Positions 9,160-17,070 of a stretch of DNA of 64,000 nt are shown here, one piece after another. Both the position numbers and the translations under genes were made by a program. The notes under the pieces were generated by a model. That model saw only the letters and a list, made by a program, of their open reading frames with translations, searched no databases and was not told the DNA's origin. The DNA is from Saccharopolyspora erythraea NRRL 2338 (GTDB taxonomy: Bacteria; Actinomycetota; Actinomycetes; Mycobacteriales; Pseudonocardiaceae). Location of the stretch: assembly GCF_000062885.1 (NCBI RefSeq), contig NC_009142.1:2407584-2471583 (forward strand), given 5' to 3'. How positions within the stretch are numbered: position 1 is the first letter of the stretch; every line of letters begins with the position of its first letter.

Positions 9160-9684
9160 TCAGGCGAGCACCGGCTCCAGCAGCCGGTGGGGTTGGCGCA
9201 GCGCCCTGCTCACCGGGTCGTCGCGCCACGTCGGGTCGGCCCCCGGGCCGGGGCGGACCTCGATATCGCCGGCCCGCACCACCTGCCCGCACTCCGGGCA
9301 CGCGCCCGCGGTGTCGAGCCGGGTCCCGCAGTGGGAGTGGGAGAAGATCCGGCGCGGGCCGGCGGCCGAGAAGTGCCGCTCACCCCACTGCGACAGCGCG
9401 TAGACGACCGGCCACAGCTCCACGCCCATGGCGGTGAGCAGGTACTCGTCCCGCGGCGGGGAGTCCTGGTAGCGCCGCTTCTCCAGGACGCCGATGTCCA
9501 CCAGCGTCCGCAGCCGCTCGGACAGCACCGCCCTCGGCACGTCGAGGTGGGCGAGGAAGTCCCGGTAGCGGCGCACGCCGTAGAACGCGTCGCGGACCAC
9601 CAGCAGCGTCCAGCGCTCGCCGACCTGCTCCAGCGCGCGGGCCATGGAGCAGTCCTGCCCCTCGTAGTTCTTGGCCAGTGGCAT
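9160..9684 (-). CDS. HxlR-family transcriptional regulator
   Basis: A 174-residue protein. The N-terminal 105 residues are a winged helix of the HxlR type (CSMARALEQVGERWTLLVVR, YRDFLAHLDVPRAVLSERLR). The C-terminal part holds a CPEC motif and a second Cys (SHCGTRL), which could bind zinc or sense oxidants. The gene diverges from the MFS pump, and two 15-bp palindromic sites lie between them, so it probably represses both genes. Confidence 0.85.
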   Translation of the reverse strand: MPLAKNYEGQDCSMARALEQVGERWTLLVVRDAFYGVRRYRDFLAHLDVPRAVLSERLRTLVDIGVLEKRRYQDSPPRDEYLLTAMGVELWPVVYALSQWGERHFSAAGPRRIFSHSHCGTRLDTAGACPECGQVVRAGDIEVRPGPGADPTWRDDPVSRALRQPHRLLEPVLA

Positions 9685-9705
9685 GTCCCGATCCTACCGC
9701 CCTGG

Positions 9706-9761
9706 GTTCATTCAACGAACTAACCGTGCTAGCGTCCAACGCGCGAGTTCAACCATTGAAC
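9706..9761. promoter_or_regulatory. Two palindromic HxlR operator candidates
   Basis: Site 1, GTTCATTCAACGAAC (9706-9720), is an imperfect inverted repeat. Site 2, GTTCAACCATTGAAC (9747-9761), is a perfect 6-bp inverted repeat with a 3-nt centre. Their centres are 41 bp apart, close to four helical turns, so dimers would bind the same DNA face. The sites fill the 90-bp gap between the HxlR gene and the pump gene. Confidence 0.65.
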
Positions 9762-9774
9762 CTTGGGAGAGGGC

Positions 9775-11183
9775 ATGGACGCGCAGGCGTTGGAACCGGC
9801 CGGCGGCCGGGCGCTCGTGACGCTGGTGGTGACCTGTGTCGCGACGCTGCTGGCGCTGATGAACTACACGGCGCCGATGACGGTGCTGGCCGAGGTCGCC
9901 GCGGGGCTCGGCGCCGGGCTGGGCGGGCAGACCTGGATCCTCAACGGCATCGCCCTCGGGCTGGCCGCGCTGCTGCTGACCGCCGGGAGCCTGGCCGACA
10001 ACCACGGCCGCAAGCGGGTCTTCGTCCTGGCGCCCTGGCGCTGTCGGCCTCCTCGCTGGTCTGCGCCGCCGCGTGGACGACGTGGGTGTTCGTCGTAGGG
10101 CGGCTGGTCCAGGGCGGCGCCAGCGCGGCGCTGATCGCGGGAGGGCTCGGACTTCTCGCCCAGGCGTTCCCGGCGGATCGGCGCAGGGCGCGGGCGACGG
10201 CGACGTGGGGCTCGATGCTCGGGCTGGGCATCGCGCTCGGCCCGCTGGTGGCGGCGTCGTTCGCCGAGGCGGGCGGGTGGCGCGCGTTCTACGTCGCGGT
10301 GGCCGTGGCGACCGGAGCGCTGGGCGCGGCGGCCTGGGTGCTGCTGCCCGAGAGCCGTGCGGACCGGCCGCGGCGGGTGGACCTGCCGGGCGTGCTCACG
10401 CTGACCGGGGGAGTGGGGGCGCTGGTCGCCTCCCTGACGCTGGGCCGCGAAGGCTGGCTGCGTCCGGCGGTCCTGGGGCTGGCGGGGTTCGCGGTCGTCG
10501 TGCTGGCGGCCTTCGCCGTGGTCGAGGCCAGGAGCCGGGAACCGATGGTCGAGCTCGGGCTGCTGCGGCGCCCGGGTTTCCTTGCCGCGAGCATCGGTGC
10601 ACTGGTCAGCGGGCTGTCGGTGATCGGCCTGATGAGCTATCTGCCCGCCATCGCGCAGCAGGCGCTGCACCTGTCGCCGGTCCAGGGCGCCGCGGTGTTC
10701 GGCATCTGGGCGGGCACGTCGTTCGTGGCGGCGCTGCTGGTGCCGCCGTGGCCGCCGCGCCGCAGGCTGGTGTGGGGTCTGGTGCTCGCGGCGGTCGGCG
10801 AGCTGGCGATGCTGGGTGCGATCGAGGCCGGCTCGTGGCCGCGGATGGTTCCGGGACTGCTGATCGCGGGCGTGAGCAGCGGCGTGCTCAATTCGACGCT
10901 GGCGGGCCAGGCAGTGGCGACCGTTCCTGGTGAGCGCGCCGGCATGGGATCGGGGGCCAACAACACGGCCCGCTACGTGGGCTCGTCGCTCGGGGTCGCG
11001 GTGCTCGTCGCGGTCGTCTCCGCCGGGCGGTCCCCGGCCGAGGGCGCCGACTTCGCCCTGGTCGTCGCCGCCGCAATCGCACTGGCCGGTGCGGTCGTGA
11101 CGGCCCTGCTGCCGGCCGACCGGCCCGCTCCCGCGCGACCGTCCACAGAGGCGCGACCCGGTGTGCCGGCGCCCACCAGGTGA
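9775..11183 (+). pseudogene. MFS drug-efflux transporter with one frameshift
   Basis: Translation from ATG 9775 (preceded by GGGAGAGG) gives a normal first part: MNYTAPMTVLAEVA, TWILNGIALGLAAL and DNHGRKRVFVL (motif A). At about nt 10029-10031 the frame changes from 1 to 3, where GALALSASSLVCAAA continues the family sequence through a 14-helix-type transporter to 11183. Adding one G in CTGG, giving CTGGGC, restores a single 469-residue protein. This is one clean 1-nt loss, either a real recent mutation or a base-call error in a G run. If intact, it would be a DHA2-type proton-driven exporter controlled by the divergent HxlR protein. Confidence 0.82.
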
Positions 11184-11300
11184 GAGCCGGGGCTTGGATC
11201 CGCGCACCCGTCTCGTCTACAAAAGTCCGAGGCGATCAAGACGCAGGACGAGGTTGTACGCGCACGGGGTACGGCCGGCCTGGTCCAGGAGGAGGTGCCC

Positions 11301-13178
11301 ATGCGGCGCTACGCGGCGGGACTGCGGCGCTGGAGCGCTCTGGTGCTGACGACGAGCGTGCTGGCGGTGCTGGTGCCGAGCGCCGCGGGGAGCGCGGAGC
11401 CATCGCCCCCGGCACCCGCCGGGAGTGCGACGTCCGCGGCGCCCGCCGGGAGTGCGTCGCCGCCTGCGCCCGCCGCTGGCGCCGAACCACGCCGGATGCC
11501 GGACAAGAGCATCGCCTTCTACGTCGGCAGGAACCGCACCGAGAGCGGTGCGACGCTGATCGGCGGCTTCGGCCACGAGCCGTCGAGCCACTGGCTGGAG
11601 ATCGTGCCGAGGCAGCACCACCCCGCGGGCGCCACCATCACGGTCGGCGCGACGCCGGAGGCCGACCTGCCCGGTCAGCTCACCCAGATCCCGCAGGTGC
11701 CCGAGACCGCCAAGTACATCACCTCCAACTACTCGGAGTTCGCCGGTTTCCCCGCGCCGCTGACCAACGGCGGCCTCAACGAGCACCAGGTCGCCGCCCG
11801 CGACGTGTGGTCGGACTCCCGTCCCGAGCTGGTCGCGATGACCCCGCCCGGGCAGACCGGGCCGAGCTACAGCGACCTGTCCCGGATCGCGATGGAACGC
11901 GCGCACACCGCGCGCGAGGCCGTCGAGATCCTCGGCGACCTGATCAACAGGCACGGCTACACCACCTACGGCGGCAACTCGCACCTGTTCGCCGACGAGA
12001 ACGAGGGCTGGGTCTTCATCGAGTTCGCCGGCGGCAAGGGGCTCTGGGCCGCCCAGCGGCTCGGCCCCGACGACGTCCGGGTGTCCTACCCGGGCTACAT
12101 CGGCGACTTCCGCGGCAACCCCGACTTCACGGGCTCGCCGAACCTGGTCGACTTCGCCGTCCAGCAGGGTTGGTGGAACCCCGCTTCGGGGGAGCCGTTC
12201 AACATCCAGCGGGTCTACGGCACGCCGTTCCCCGGCCACCCGGGCAAGTCCGCGCCCACCGACGAAGCCCCGTGGCGGCACCCGCCGACCCTGGAGGACG
12301 AGCTCCGGCAGCTCGGCAGGGTGTCCCTCGTGGACATGCAGCGGATGGTCCGGGACCCCCGCTGGTCCGACGACCGCTCCGGCTACGGGCAGGTCGCCGA
12401 GCTGCGCCCGGACCTGCCGCACCCGGACCTGGCGACGCTGTGGGTGGCCAACACCGCCGCGGTCACCGCGCCCTACATCCCGTTCCACATCGGAGCGACC
12501 ACCGTCCCGCCGGAGTACAGCCAGCACCGCTACCTCACCTCCGGTGCGGCGGCGGAGTACCTCAACCCCGAGTACGCCGCCCAGGAGGCGACCCGTTCGG
12601 CGACCTATGCGTCCAAGCGGCTGATGTACTATACCTGCGACCGCCCGGAGTTCTTCCTCAGCGGGGTCACGCGGGCCCTCGAGGGTTTCGAGGCGGGCAT
12701 GCTCGCCGAGATCGGCGACGTCGAGAGGCAGGCCGCCGACGCCTACCGGGCCGGTGACGACGAGCGCGCCCGGGAGCTGCTCACGCGGTGGAGCGGTGAA
12801 CGGGCTATGGATGGCCTCGACCTGACCGAGTACCTCGTCGACGACGTCGAGCGGCGCACCAAGGAGGAGTTCGGCATCCGCGAGCCCAAGGTCGCGGTGC
12901 CACCGGGGGTGACCGCCGACGGGCGGAGCCTCAGCATGGCCCTGCCCGCCGACGCGGTCGCCGCCCGCGACCGGGTGCACTGCGACCTGGGCCGCGGCTG
13001 GGCCGAGGGTTCCACAGTGGACCGCAAGGGTCAGGTCGGTGATCCGGCGGCGGTTCCGGACTACCGGGCCGCGTCGGCGCGCGCACCGGAGTTCCCGTGG
13101 CTGCCGGTCGGTGTCGCGGCGCTCGTCGGGCTTCTTGTGGGTGCGGGCGTGATGTTGCTGTTCCGCCGCAAGGCGTAG
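11301..13178 (+). CDS. C69-like peptidase, secreted and membrane-anchored
   Basis: A 625-residue protein. ATG 11301 follows GGAGG by 5 nt. A signal peptide (residues 1-31) precedes an Ala/Ser/Pro linker with repeated PAGSA units. The Ntn-hydrolase fold of C69/U34 dipeptidases follows (SIAFYVGRN, GGLNEHQVAARD, GYTTYGGNSHLFAD, FAGGKGLWAAQRL). The protein ends in a transmembrane helix (LPVGVAALVGLLVGAGVM) and an RRKA tail. In C69 enzymes autoprocessing exposes an N-terminal Cys; here the aligned residue in DKSIAFYVG is Ser. It may use a Ser nucleophile or be inactive. It probably acts outside the cell on peptides. Confidence 0.8.
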   Translation: MRRYAAGLRRWSALVLTTSVLAVLVPSAAGSAEPSPPAPAGSATSAAPAGSASPPAPAAGAEPRRMPDKSIAFYVGRNRTESGATLIGGFGHEPSSHWLEIVPRQHHPAGATITVGATPEADLPGQLTQIPQVPETAKYITSNYSEFAGFPAPLTNGGLNEHQVAARDVWSDSRPELVAMTPPGQTGPSYSDLSRIAMERAHTAREAVEILGDLINRHGYTTYGGNSHLFADENEGWVFIEFAGGKGLWAAQRLGPDDVRVSYPGYIGDFRGNPDFTGSPNLVDFAVQQGWWNPASGEPFNIQRVYGTPFPGHPGKSAPTDEAPWRHPPTLEDELRQLGRVSLVDMQRMVRDPRWSDDRSGYGQVAELRPDLPHPDLATLWVANTAAVTAPYIPFHIGATTVPPEYSQHRYLTSGAAAEYLNPEYAAQEATRSATYASKRLMYYTCDRPEFFLSGVTRALEGFEAGMLAEIGDVERQAADAYRAGDDERARELLTRWSGERAMDGLDLTEYLVDDVERRTKEEFGIREPKVAVPPGVTADGRSLSMALPADAVAARDRVHCDLGRGWAEGSTVDRKGQVGDPAAVPDYRAASARAPEFPWLPVGVAALVGLLVGAGVMLLFRRKA

Positions 13179-13197
13179 TGCCACCGCCCGGCCCGGG

Positions 13198-13920
13198 TCA
13201 GCGCGTCGTTTCGAAGTGCACGACGTCGACCTGGGTCGCCGGCGCGATGCCGGGGTAGTGGAACTCCAGCGCCTCCAGGAGCGCCTGCCGGTCGTCGAAG
13301 CCGTCCCTGCGGGCGTCCTCGTCGGTGAGTTCCCGCAGCGAGGCCGCCCGCACCTCGGTGACCACGGCGTCGATCCGCGTCGAGGTTCCGTCGCCGTGGT
13401 CGAAGACCAGCCGCACCGGCCCCGGCGACACCGGGTCGTGCACCCGGACCGTGGTGGTCTTGGTGCCGGCGCGGACCGCGTCGAGATAGGCGGGATGCAT
13501 GTGGAGCGCGGGGCCGGGGCCGCCCGGTTCGTAGGCGTGCCAGTCGAAGGCGTGCGGTAGCAGTTCGCGGATGCCGACCGACTCCAGGCCGTTCGGGCCG
13601 TGCACGACGACCCGGGTCTCCTGGTGGTAGTCGAACAGCACCTGCCTGCACCGGCCGCACGGCGAGATCACCGCGCCGTTGCCCTTCATGACAGCCACGA
13701 TCGTCTCCACCCGCACCGGCACCGCGCGTTCGGCCGCCCGGCCGAGCAGCACCAGCTCCGCGCACGGACCACCGGTGAAGTGGTAGGCGTTGACACCCGT
13801 GACGATCTCGCCGGTCTCGTCGTAGGCGGCCGAGACCACCGTGTGGTCGTCGTGCTCGCCCAGGGACTCGGCGAGTCCGGTCGCGTGCCGGACCAGGTTC
13901 CAGTCTCGTTCGCTCAGCAC
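13198..13920 (-). CDS. Cytidine deaminase-ASCH domain fusion
   Basis: A 240-residue two-domain protein starting at GTG 13920. Residues 1-128 are a cytidine deaminase: CAE at 53-55 and PCGRC at 87-91 supply the zinc ligands and catalytic Glu. Residues 138-238 are an ASCH domain resembling E. coli YqfB, the N4-acetylcytidine amidohydrolase: AGTKTTTVR (151-159), SLRELTDEDARRDGF and a final YPG...VDVVHFE. YqfB Lys21 and Thr24 correspond to Lys154 and Thr157; Glu74 aligns with Asp206. Inference: the ASCH domain deacetylates N4-acetylcytidine, and the deaminase domain converts the cytidine to uridine. The gene converges with the peptidase gene. Confidence 0.85.
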   Translation of the reverse strand: MLSERDWNLVRHATGLAESLGEHDDHTVVSAAYDETGEIVTGVNAYHFTGGPCAELVLLGRAAERAVPVRVETIVAVMKGNGAVISPCGRCRQVLFDYHQETRVVVHGPNGLESVGIRELLPHAFDWHAYEPGGPGPALHMHPAYLDAVRAGTKTTTVRVHDPVSPGPVRLVFDHGDGTSTRIDAVVTEVRAASLRELTDEDARRDGFDDRQALLEALEFHYPGIAPATQVDVVHFETTR

Positions 13921-13928
13921 GGTCGGCC

Positions 13929-13934
13929 ACGCTA
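13929..13934 (-). promoter_or_regulatory. -10 element (TAGCGT) of deaminase-ASCH gene
   Basis: On the minus strand TAGCGT lies 8 nt before GTG 13920, matching the TAnnnT pattern. It supports the GTG start and a leaderless or near-leaderless mRNA. Confidence 0.45.
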
Positions 13935-14009
13935 GACCAACGGCGGCGGCCCGGCACCCGGGTTTTCGGCGCGACCGCGACACTGTCCGAAGTGGAGTGT
14001 CGTCGCCGG

Positions 14010-15122
14010 TCAGCCGGTGTGGTCGTCGTGGCTGCGGGCGAACTCGTTGCCGTGGTAGACGTCCCAGTTGATCGACCACGGCATCAGCCCGCGCAGCCCC
14101 GGATAGGTGCCGTGCGGACGGTACGGGCCGCAGCCGGTCCCCGCGCGCAGGCAGTCCAGCGCTTTGTGCACCTCGGGCACCGGGGTGAACCCGTTGCCCG
14201 CCGGGTTGGCCGCGGGCAGGCCGATCGCGACCTGCTCAGGCGCCAGCGGCGCGAAGGTGTCGGCGGGATCGCCCGCCAGCGGGAAACCGGTGAGCAGCAT
14301 GTCGATCATCGCCACGTGGAAGTCGGCGCTGCCCATCGTGTGGTAATGGCCGTCGAGCCCCATCACCGGGCCGGAGTTGTAGTTCTGCACGTGCAGCAGG
14401 TCCAGCTCGCCGCGCATCGCCTCGATGACCGGCAGGTACGCCCCGGCGCGCGGGTCGGCGCCCGTGCCGCCGCCGTAGTGCTGGTAGCCGACCTGCACGA
14501 AGAAGGTCTCCGGCGCCATGGTCAGCACGAACGACTCGCCGTACTTGCCGGTCAGGGCGCGCAGGGCGTCGATCAGGTTCACGATCACCGGGGTCTTCGG
14601 GTTGCGCACGTCGGTGTCGCCGGGGGCGAGCTCGAGGGAGTGGCCCTCGAAGTCGATGTCCAGCCCGTCGAGCCCGTAGCGGTCGATGATCGCGCTCGCC
14701 GAGGCCACGAAGGCGTCCCGGGCGGCCGCGGTCTCCAGCCGGACCTGCCCGTTGGCGCCGCCGACCGACAGCACGACCTTCTTGCCCTCGGACCGCTTCT
14801 GCCGGATACCGGCGATGAACTCCTGCTCGGTCTCGACGTCCGGGCACTCCGCGACCGGGCACAGCGAGAACTCGAGCTGCCCGGACGTGGGCGAGGTGGG
14901 CTCGGCGAAGGCGAGGTCGATGACGTCCCACTCCGGCGGCGCGTCGGCGATGCGCACGTAGCCGGAGCCGTTGGCGAAGCTGGTGTGCAGGTACCCGACG
15001 AGCGCGTGCGCGGGCACGTCCCGGGTGGCCGCGGCCTCCGGCGGCGGTGCGGCCGGCGCGGCGGGAGCGAGGGTGAGCAGGGCGGCACCTAGGGCGGCGG
15101 CGACTACGAGTGGGCGCGACAT
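14010..15122 (-). CDS. Secreted GH18 chitinase
   Basis: A 370-residue protein. ATG 15122 is preceded by AGGAAGG. A Sec signal peptide covers residues 1 to about 26. The GH18 barrel shows the SVGG strand (119-122) and the catalytic DGLDIDFE at 152-159 with Glu159 as acid/base, then MAPETFFV, QNYNSG and a closing MPWSINWDVYHG. It resembles the single-domain Streptomyces ChiC/ChiD-type chitinases without a chitin-binding module. It should hydrolyse chitin outside the cell. DasR-like operators lie upstream. Confidence 0.92.
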   Translation of the reverse strand: MSRPLVVAAALGAALLTLAPAAPAAPPPEAAATRDVPAHALVGYLHTSFANGSGYVRIADAPPEWDVIDLAFAEPTSPTSGQLEFSLCPVAECPDVETEQEFIAGIRQKRSEGKKVVLSVGGANGQVRLETAAARDAFVASASAIIDRYGLDGLDIDFEGHSLELAPGDTDVRNPKTPVIVNLIDALRALTGKYGESFVLTMAPETFFVQVGYQHYGGGTGADPRAGAYLPVIEAMRGELDLLHVQNYNSGPVMGLDGHYHTMGSADFHVAMIDMLLTGFPLAGDPADTFAPLAPEQVAIGLPAANPAGNGFTPVPEVHKALDCLRAGTGCGPYRPHGTYPGLRGLMPWSINWDVYHGNEFARSHDDHTG

Positions 15123-15185
15123 GCCTTCCTCCGATCCGCGGGCGGCCCGCGGCGACGAGGAGCGGACGATCTCGGACCGCACAAG

Positions 15186-15224
15186 TGGACTGGACCACCG
15201 CATCGGTGTCAATGGTCCGGTCCA
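15186..15224 (-). promoter_or_regulatory. Two DasR-like operator candidates upstream of chitinase
   Basis: TGGACTGGACCA (15186-15197) and TGGTCCGGTCCA (15213-15224) match the palindromic TGGTCTAGACCA core of the DasR element at 10 of 12 and 9 of 12 positions. They lie 64-102 bp upstream of the chitinase start, and their centres are 27 bp apart. Pairs of such 12-mers precede Streptomyces chitinase genes. DasR control, with induction by GlcN-6-P, is inferred. Confidence 0.5.
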
Positions 15225-15280
15225 ATTTCGCGGCCGGGTGGCGCATCGCAGGCCGCCAGTAGGCCGCGTGCGCTGTCCGC

Positions 15281-15393
15281 GTCCCAGGCCCGGCGCCGCC
15301 CACGTCCCAGGGGTGGCACCGCCCACGCCTCAGGGCCGGCGCCGCCCACGCCCAGGGGTGGCGCCCCCACGCCCCAGGGCGGGCGCCGCCCGC
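15281..15393. repeat. Degenerate 23-bp tandem repeat, five units
   Basis: Units start at 15281, 15304, 15327, 15350 and 15371. Each is a variant of G-TCCCAGG-(C/G)(C/T)GGCGCCGCCCAC; the fourth unit is 21 bp. The array is extremely G+C-rich and lies between the chitinase promoter and the end of the PAC2 gene. No function is evident. Confidence 0.7.
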
Positions 15394-15465
15394 GGCTCGG
15401 GGGCGGCCCCCGCAAGCTCAGCCGAGCGCGCCCCCGGAGGCACAAGCCGCCCCCGGGAACGCAAA

Positions 15466-15491
15466 GCGCCGCCGTGCTCGCACGGCGGCGC
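15466..15491 (-). terminator. Hairpin after PAC2 gene
   Basis: GCGCCGCCGTG (15466-15476) pairs perfectly with CACGGCGGCGC (15481-15491) across the 4-nt loop CTCG. It lies 37 bp past the PAC2 stop on the minus strand. Confidence 0.7.
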
Positions 15492-15527
15492 CTCGCTGTC
15501 GCGGTTTGCGCGGGTCGTTGGTCGTGG

Positions 15528-16430
15528 TCAGCCGGGGCCGGGGCCCTTCGGGCCCTTCCCGCCGGGCCCGCGGCGGCGCAGGTAGCGCTCGAACTCCGCG
15601 GCGATGGCGTCGCCGCTGGTCTCGGTGAGCGTCACCTCGGCGTCGCCGCGCTCCTCCAGCGCCCGGACGTAGTTGCGGACGTCCTCGTCCTCCTCGGCCA
15701 TCTCGCTGACCGTGGTCTCCCACTCCTCGGCCTGCTCCGGCAGTGCCCCGAGCGGGACCTCGAGGTCCAGCGCCTCCTCGACGCGGTGCAGCAGCGCCAG
15801 GGTCGCCTTCGGCGACGGCGGCTGCGACACGTAGTGCGGCACGGCGGCCCAGAACGAGATGGCCGGGATCCCGGCCTGCACGCACGCGTCCTGGAAGATC
15901 CCGACGATGCCGGTCGGACCCTCGTACTTGGACTGCTCCAGCCCGTAGCGGGTGGCCGACGCCGAGTCGTAGGCCGCGCCGGTCACCGGCACCGGGCGCG
16001 TGTGCGGCGAGTCGGCGAGCAGCGCCCCGAGGGACACCACGGTGCTCGCCCCGATCCGCTCGACCTGGTCGACCAGCTCGGAGCAGAAGGCGCGCCAGCG
16101 CATGTTCGGTTCGATGCCGTGGACCAGCACGATGTCGCGCCCGGAGCCCGGAGGGCGGCACACCGACAGCCGGGTCGTGGGCCAGGTGATCTTCCTGGTG
16201 ATGCCGTCCACCAGCTTCACCGTCGGGCGCGAGACCTGGAAGTCGTAGTAGGGGTCCGGGTCGATCTCCGACAGCGGTGTCGCGTCCCAGGTGAGCTGGA
16301 GGTGTTCGATCGCGGAACTGGCGGCGTCGCCTGCGTCGTTCCAGCCTTCGAAGGCCGCCACCACGATCGGGTCGGTCAGCTCGGGCTGTTCGCGCGAGTC
16401 TTCTGCGGGGGTGGGGTCGCGATCGGTCAC
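15528..16430 (-). CDS. PAC2-family protein
   Basis: A 300-residue cytoplasmic protein of the PAC2 family, named after the eukaryotic proteasome assembly chaperone. Visible motifs are VAAFEGWNDAGDAASSAIEHL near residue 24, LVHGIEPNMRW, and GIPAISFWAAVPHYV. The C-terminus is disordered (RRRGPGGKGPKGPGPG). Actinobacterial members sit near mshC, as here. The function is not established, and a link to the 20S proteasome encoded 16 kb away is only suggestive. GTG 16430 is supported by a -10 element 6 nt upstream. Confidence 0.88.
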   Translation of the reverse strand: MTDRDPTPAEDSREQPELTDPIVVAAFEGWNDAGDAASSAIEHLQLTWDATPLSEIDPDPYYDFQVSRPTVKLVDGITRKITWPTTRLSVCRPPGSGRDIVLVHGIEPNMRWRAFCSELVDQVERIGASTVVSLGALLADSPHTRPVPVTGAAYDSASATRYGLEQSKYEGPTGIVGIFQDACVQAGIPAISFWAAVPHYVSQPPSPKATLALLHRVEEALDLEVPLGALPEQAEEWETTVSEMAEEDEDVRNYVRALEERGDAEVTLTETSGDAIAAEFERYLRRRGPGGKGPKGPGPG

Positions 16431-16436
16431 TGCGTC

Positions 16437-16442
16437 AGCCTA
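16437..16442 (-). promoter_or_regulatory. -10 element (TAGGCT) of PAC2 gene
   Basis: On the minus strand TAGGCT lies 6 nt before GTG 16430. It fits TAnnnT and implies leaderless transcription. Confidence 0.45.
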
Positions 16443-16705
16443 CGACGGAGGGCGGACGAGAGCTTCCGACGTCGGCGAACCAGGCGTGCCGCGGGACCCG
16501 CGGACGGCCCCGGCTGGCGAATTATGTCCACTTTTGTTGCCTTTTGTGCGATTTGTTCGGAATTGCTCGCGGGTGAACGCGCGTTGCGGTCGCCTCGGCG
16601 CCGGGTGGTGAGCGCGCTCGCGCGAAGACGTCCACATCGGACAGCGGCGCCGTCCGCCTCCACTGTGGAACGCCGGTGTTCCGCTGCGGGGCAACCGCGT
16701 TCCCG

Positions 16706-16921
16706 TCACAGCGGGGGCCGCACACCGGGCAGCTGCCCCTCGCCCGTGCACTGCGGGCAGGTGCGCCACTCGCCCATGGTCATGCCGGTCCACATGTCCG
16801 CGGTGGCCTGGATGAGGTAGATCCGCGGCTCGCTGACCTTGCGGAAACCACCGCAGGTGAAACACACCGCGCTGGGCACGCCAGCGATGTCGGCCCGATC
16901 GCGCTCCTCGTCCACACCCAC
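16706..16921 (-). CDS. Small two-CxxC zinc-ribbon-like protein
   Basis: A 71-residue protein starting at GTG 16921. It has two knuckles, CFTCGGF near residue 20 and CPQCTGEGQ near residue 54, spaced like a zinc ribbon. The second resembles the CxxCxGxG motif of DnaJ-type zinc fingers. It would be a cytoplasmic metal-binding protein of unknown role. Its short 149-bp upstream region is shared with the divergent HAD gene. No homolog name is assigned. Confidence 0.6.
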   Translation of the reverse strand: MGVDEERDRADIAGVPSAVCFTCGGFRKVSEPRIYLIQATADMWTGMTMGEWRTCPQCTGEGQLPGVRPPL

Positions 16922-17070
16922 AGTCTCCTACACCGGTGCGAGCCCGCCGCGACCCCGTCCGTCCGGCTCGGCACGCGTCGCGTCGGACACTTTCGCTGGG
17001 AACGGCCCTGGTCGCTCTGCTCTACTGGAACGGCTCCGACCACCACGCGAACACGGGGGACGCCTGCGCG

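Larger units (their letters stand above)
15123..15527. other. 405-bp gene-free region between chitinase and PAC2 genes
   Basis: It holds the chitinase upstream region with the operator-like 12-mers, a 23-bp tandem repeat and a terminator hairpin, each listed separately. Open frames across the repeat have no ribosome site and only reflect its composition. Confidence 0.6.

Noticed and set aside
15209-15445. 78-residue minus-strand gene upstream of the chitinase
   Set aside because: It only translates the 23-bp tandem repeat into a Gly/Pro/Arg-rich string and lacks a ribosome site.
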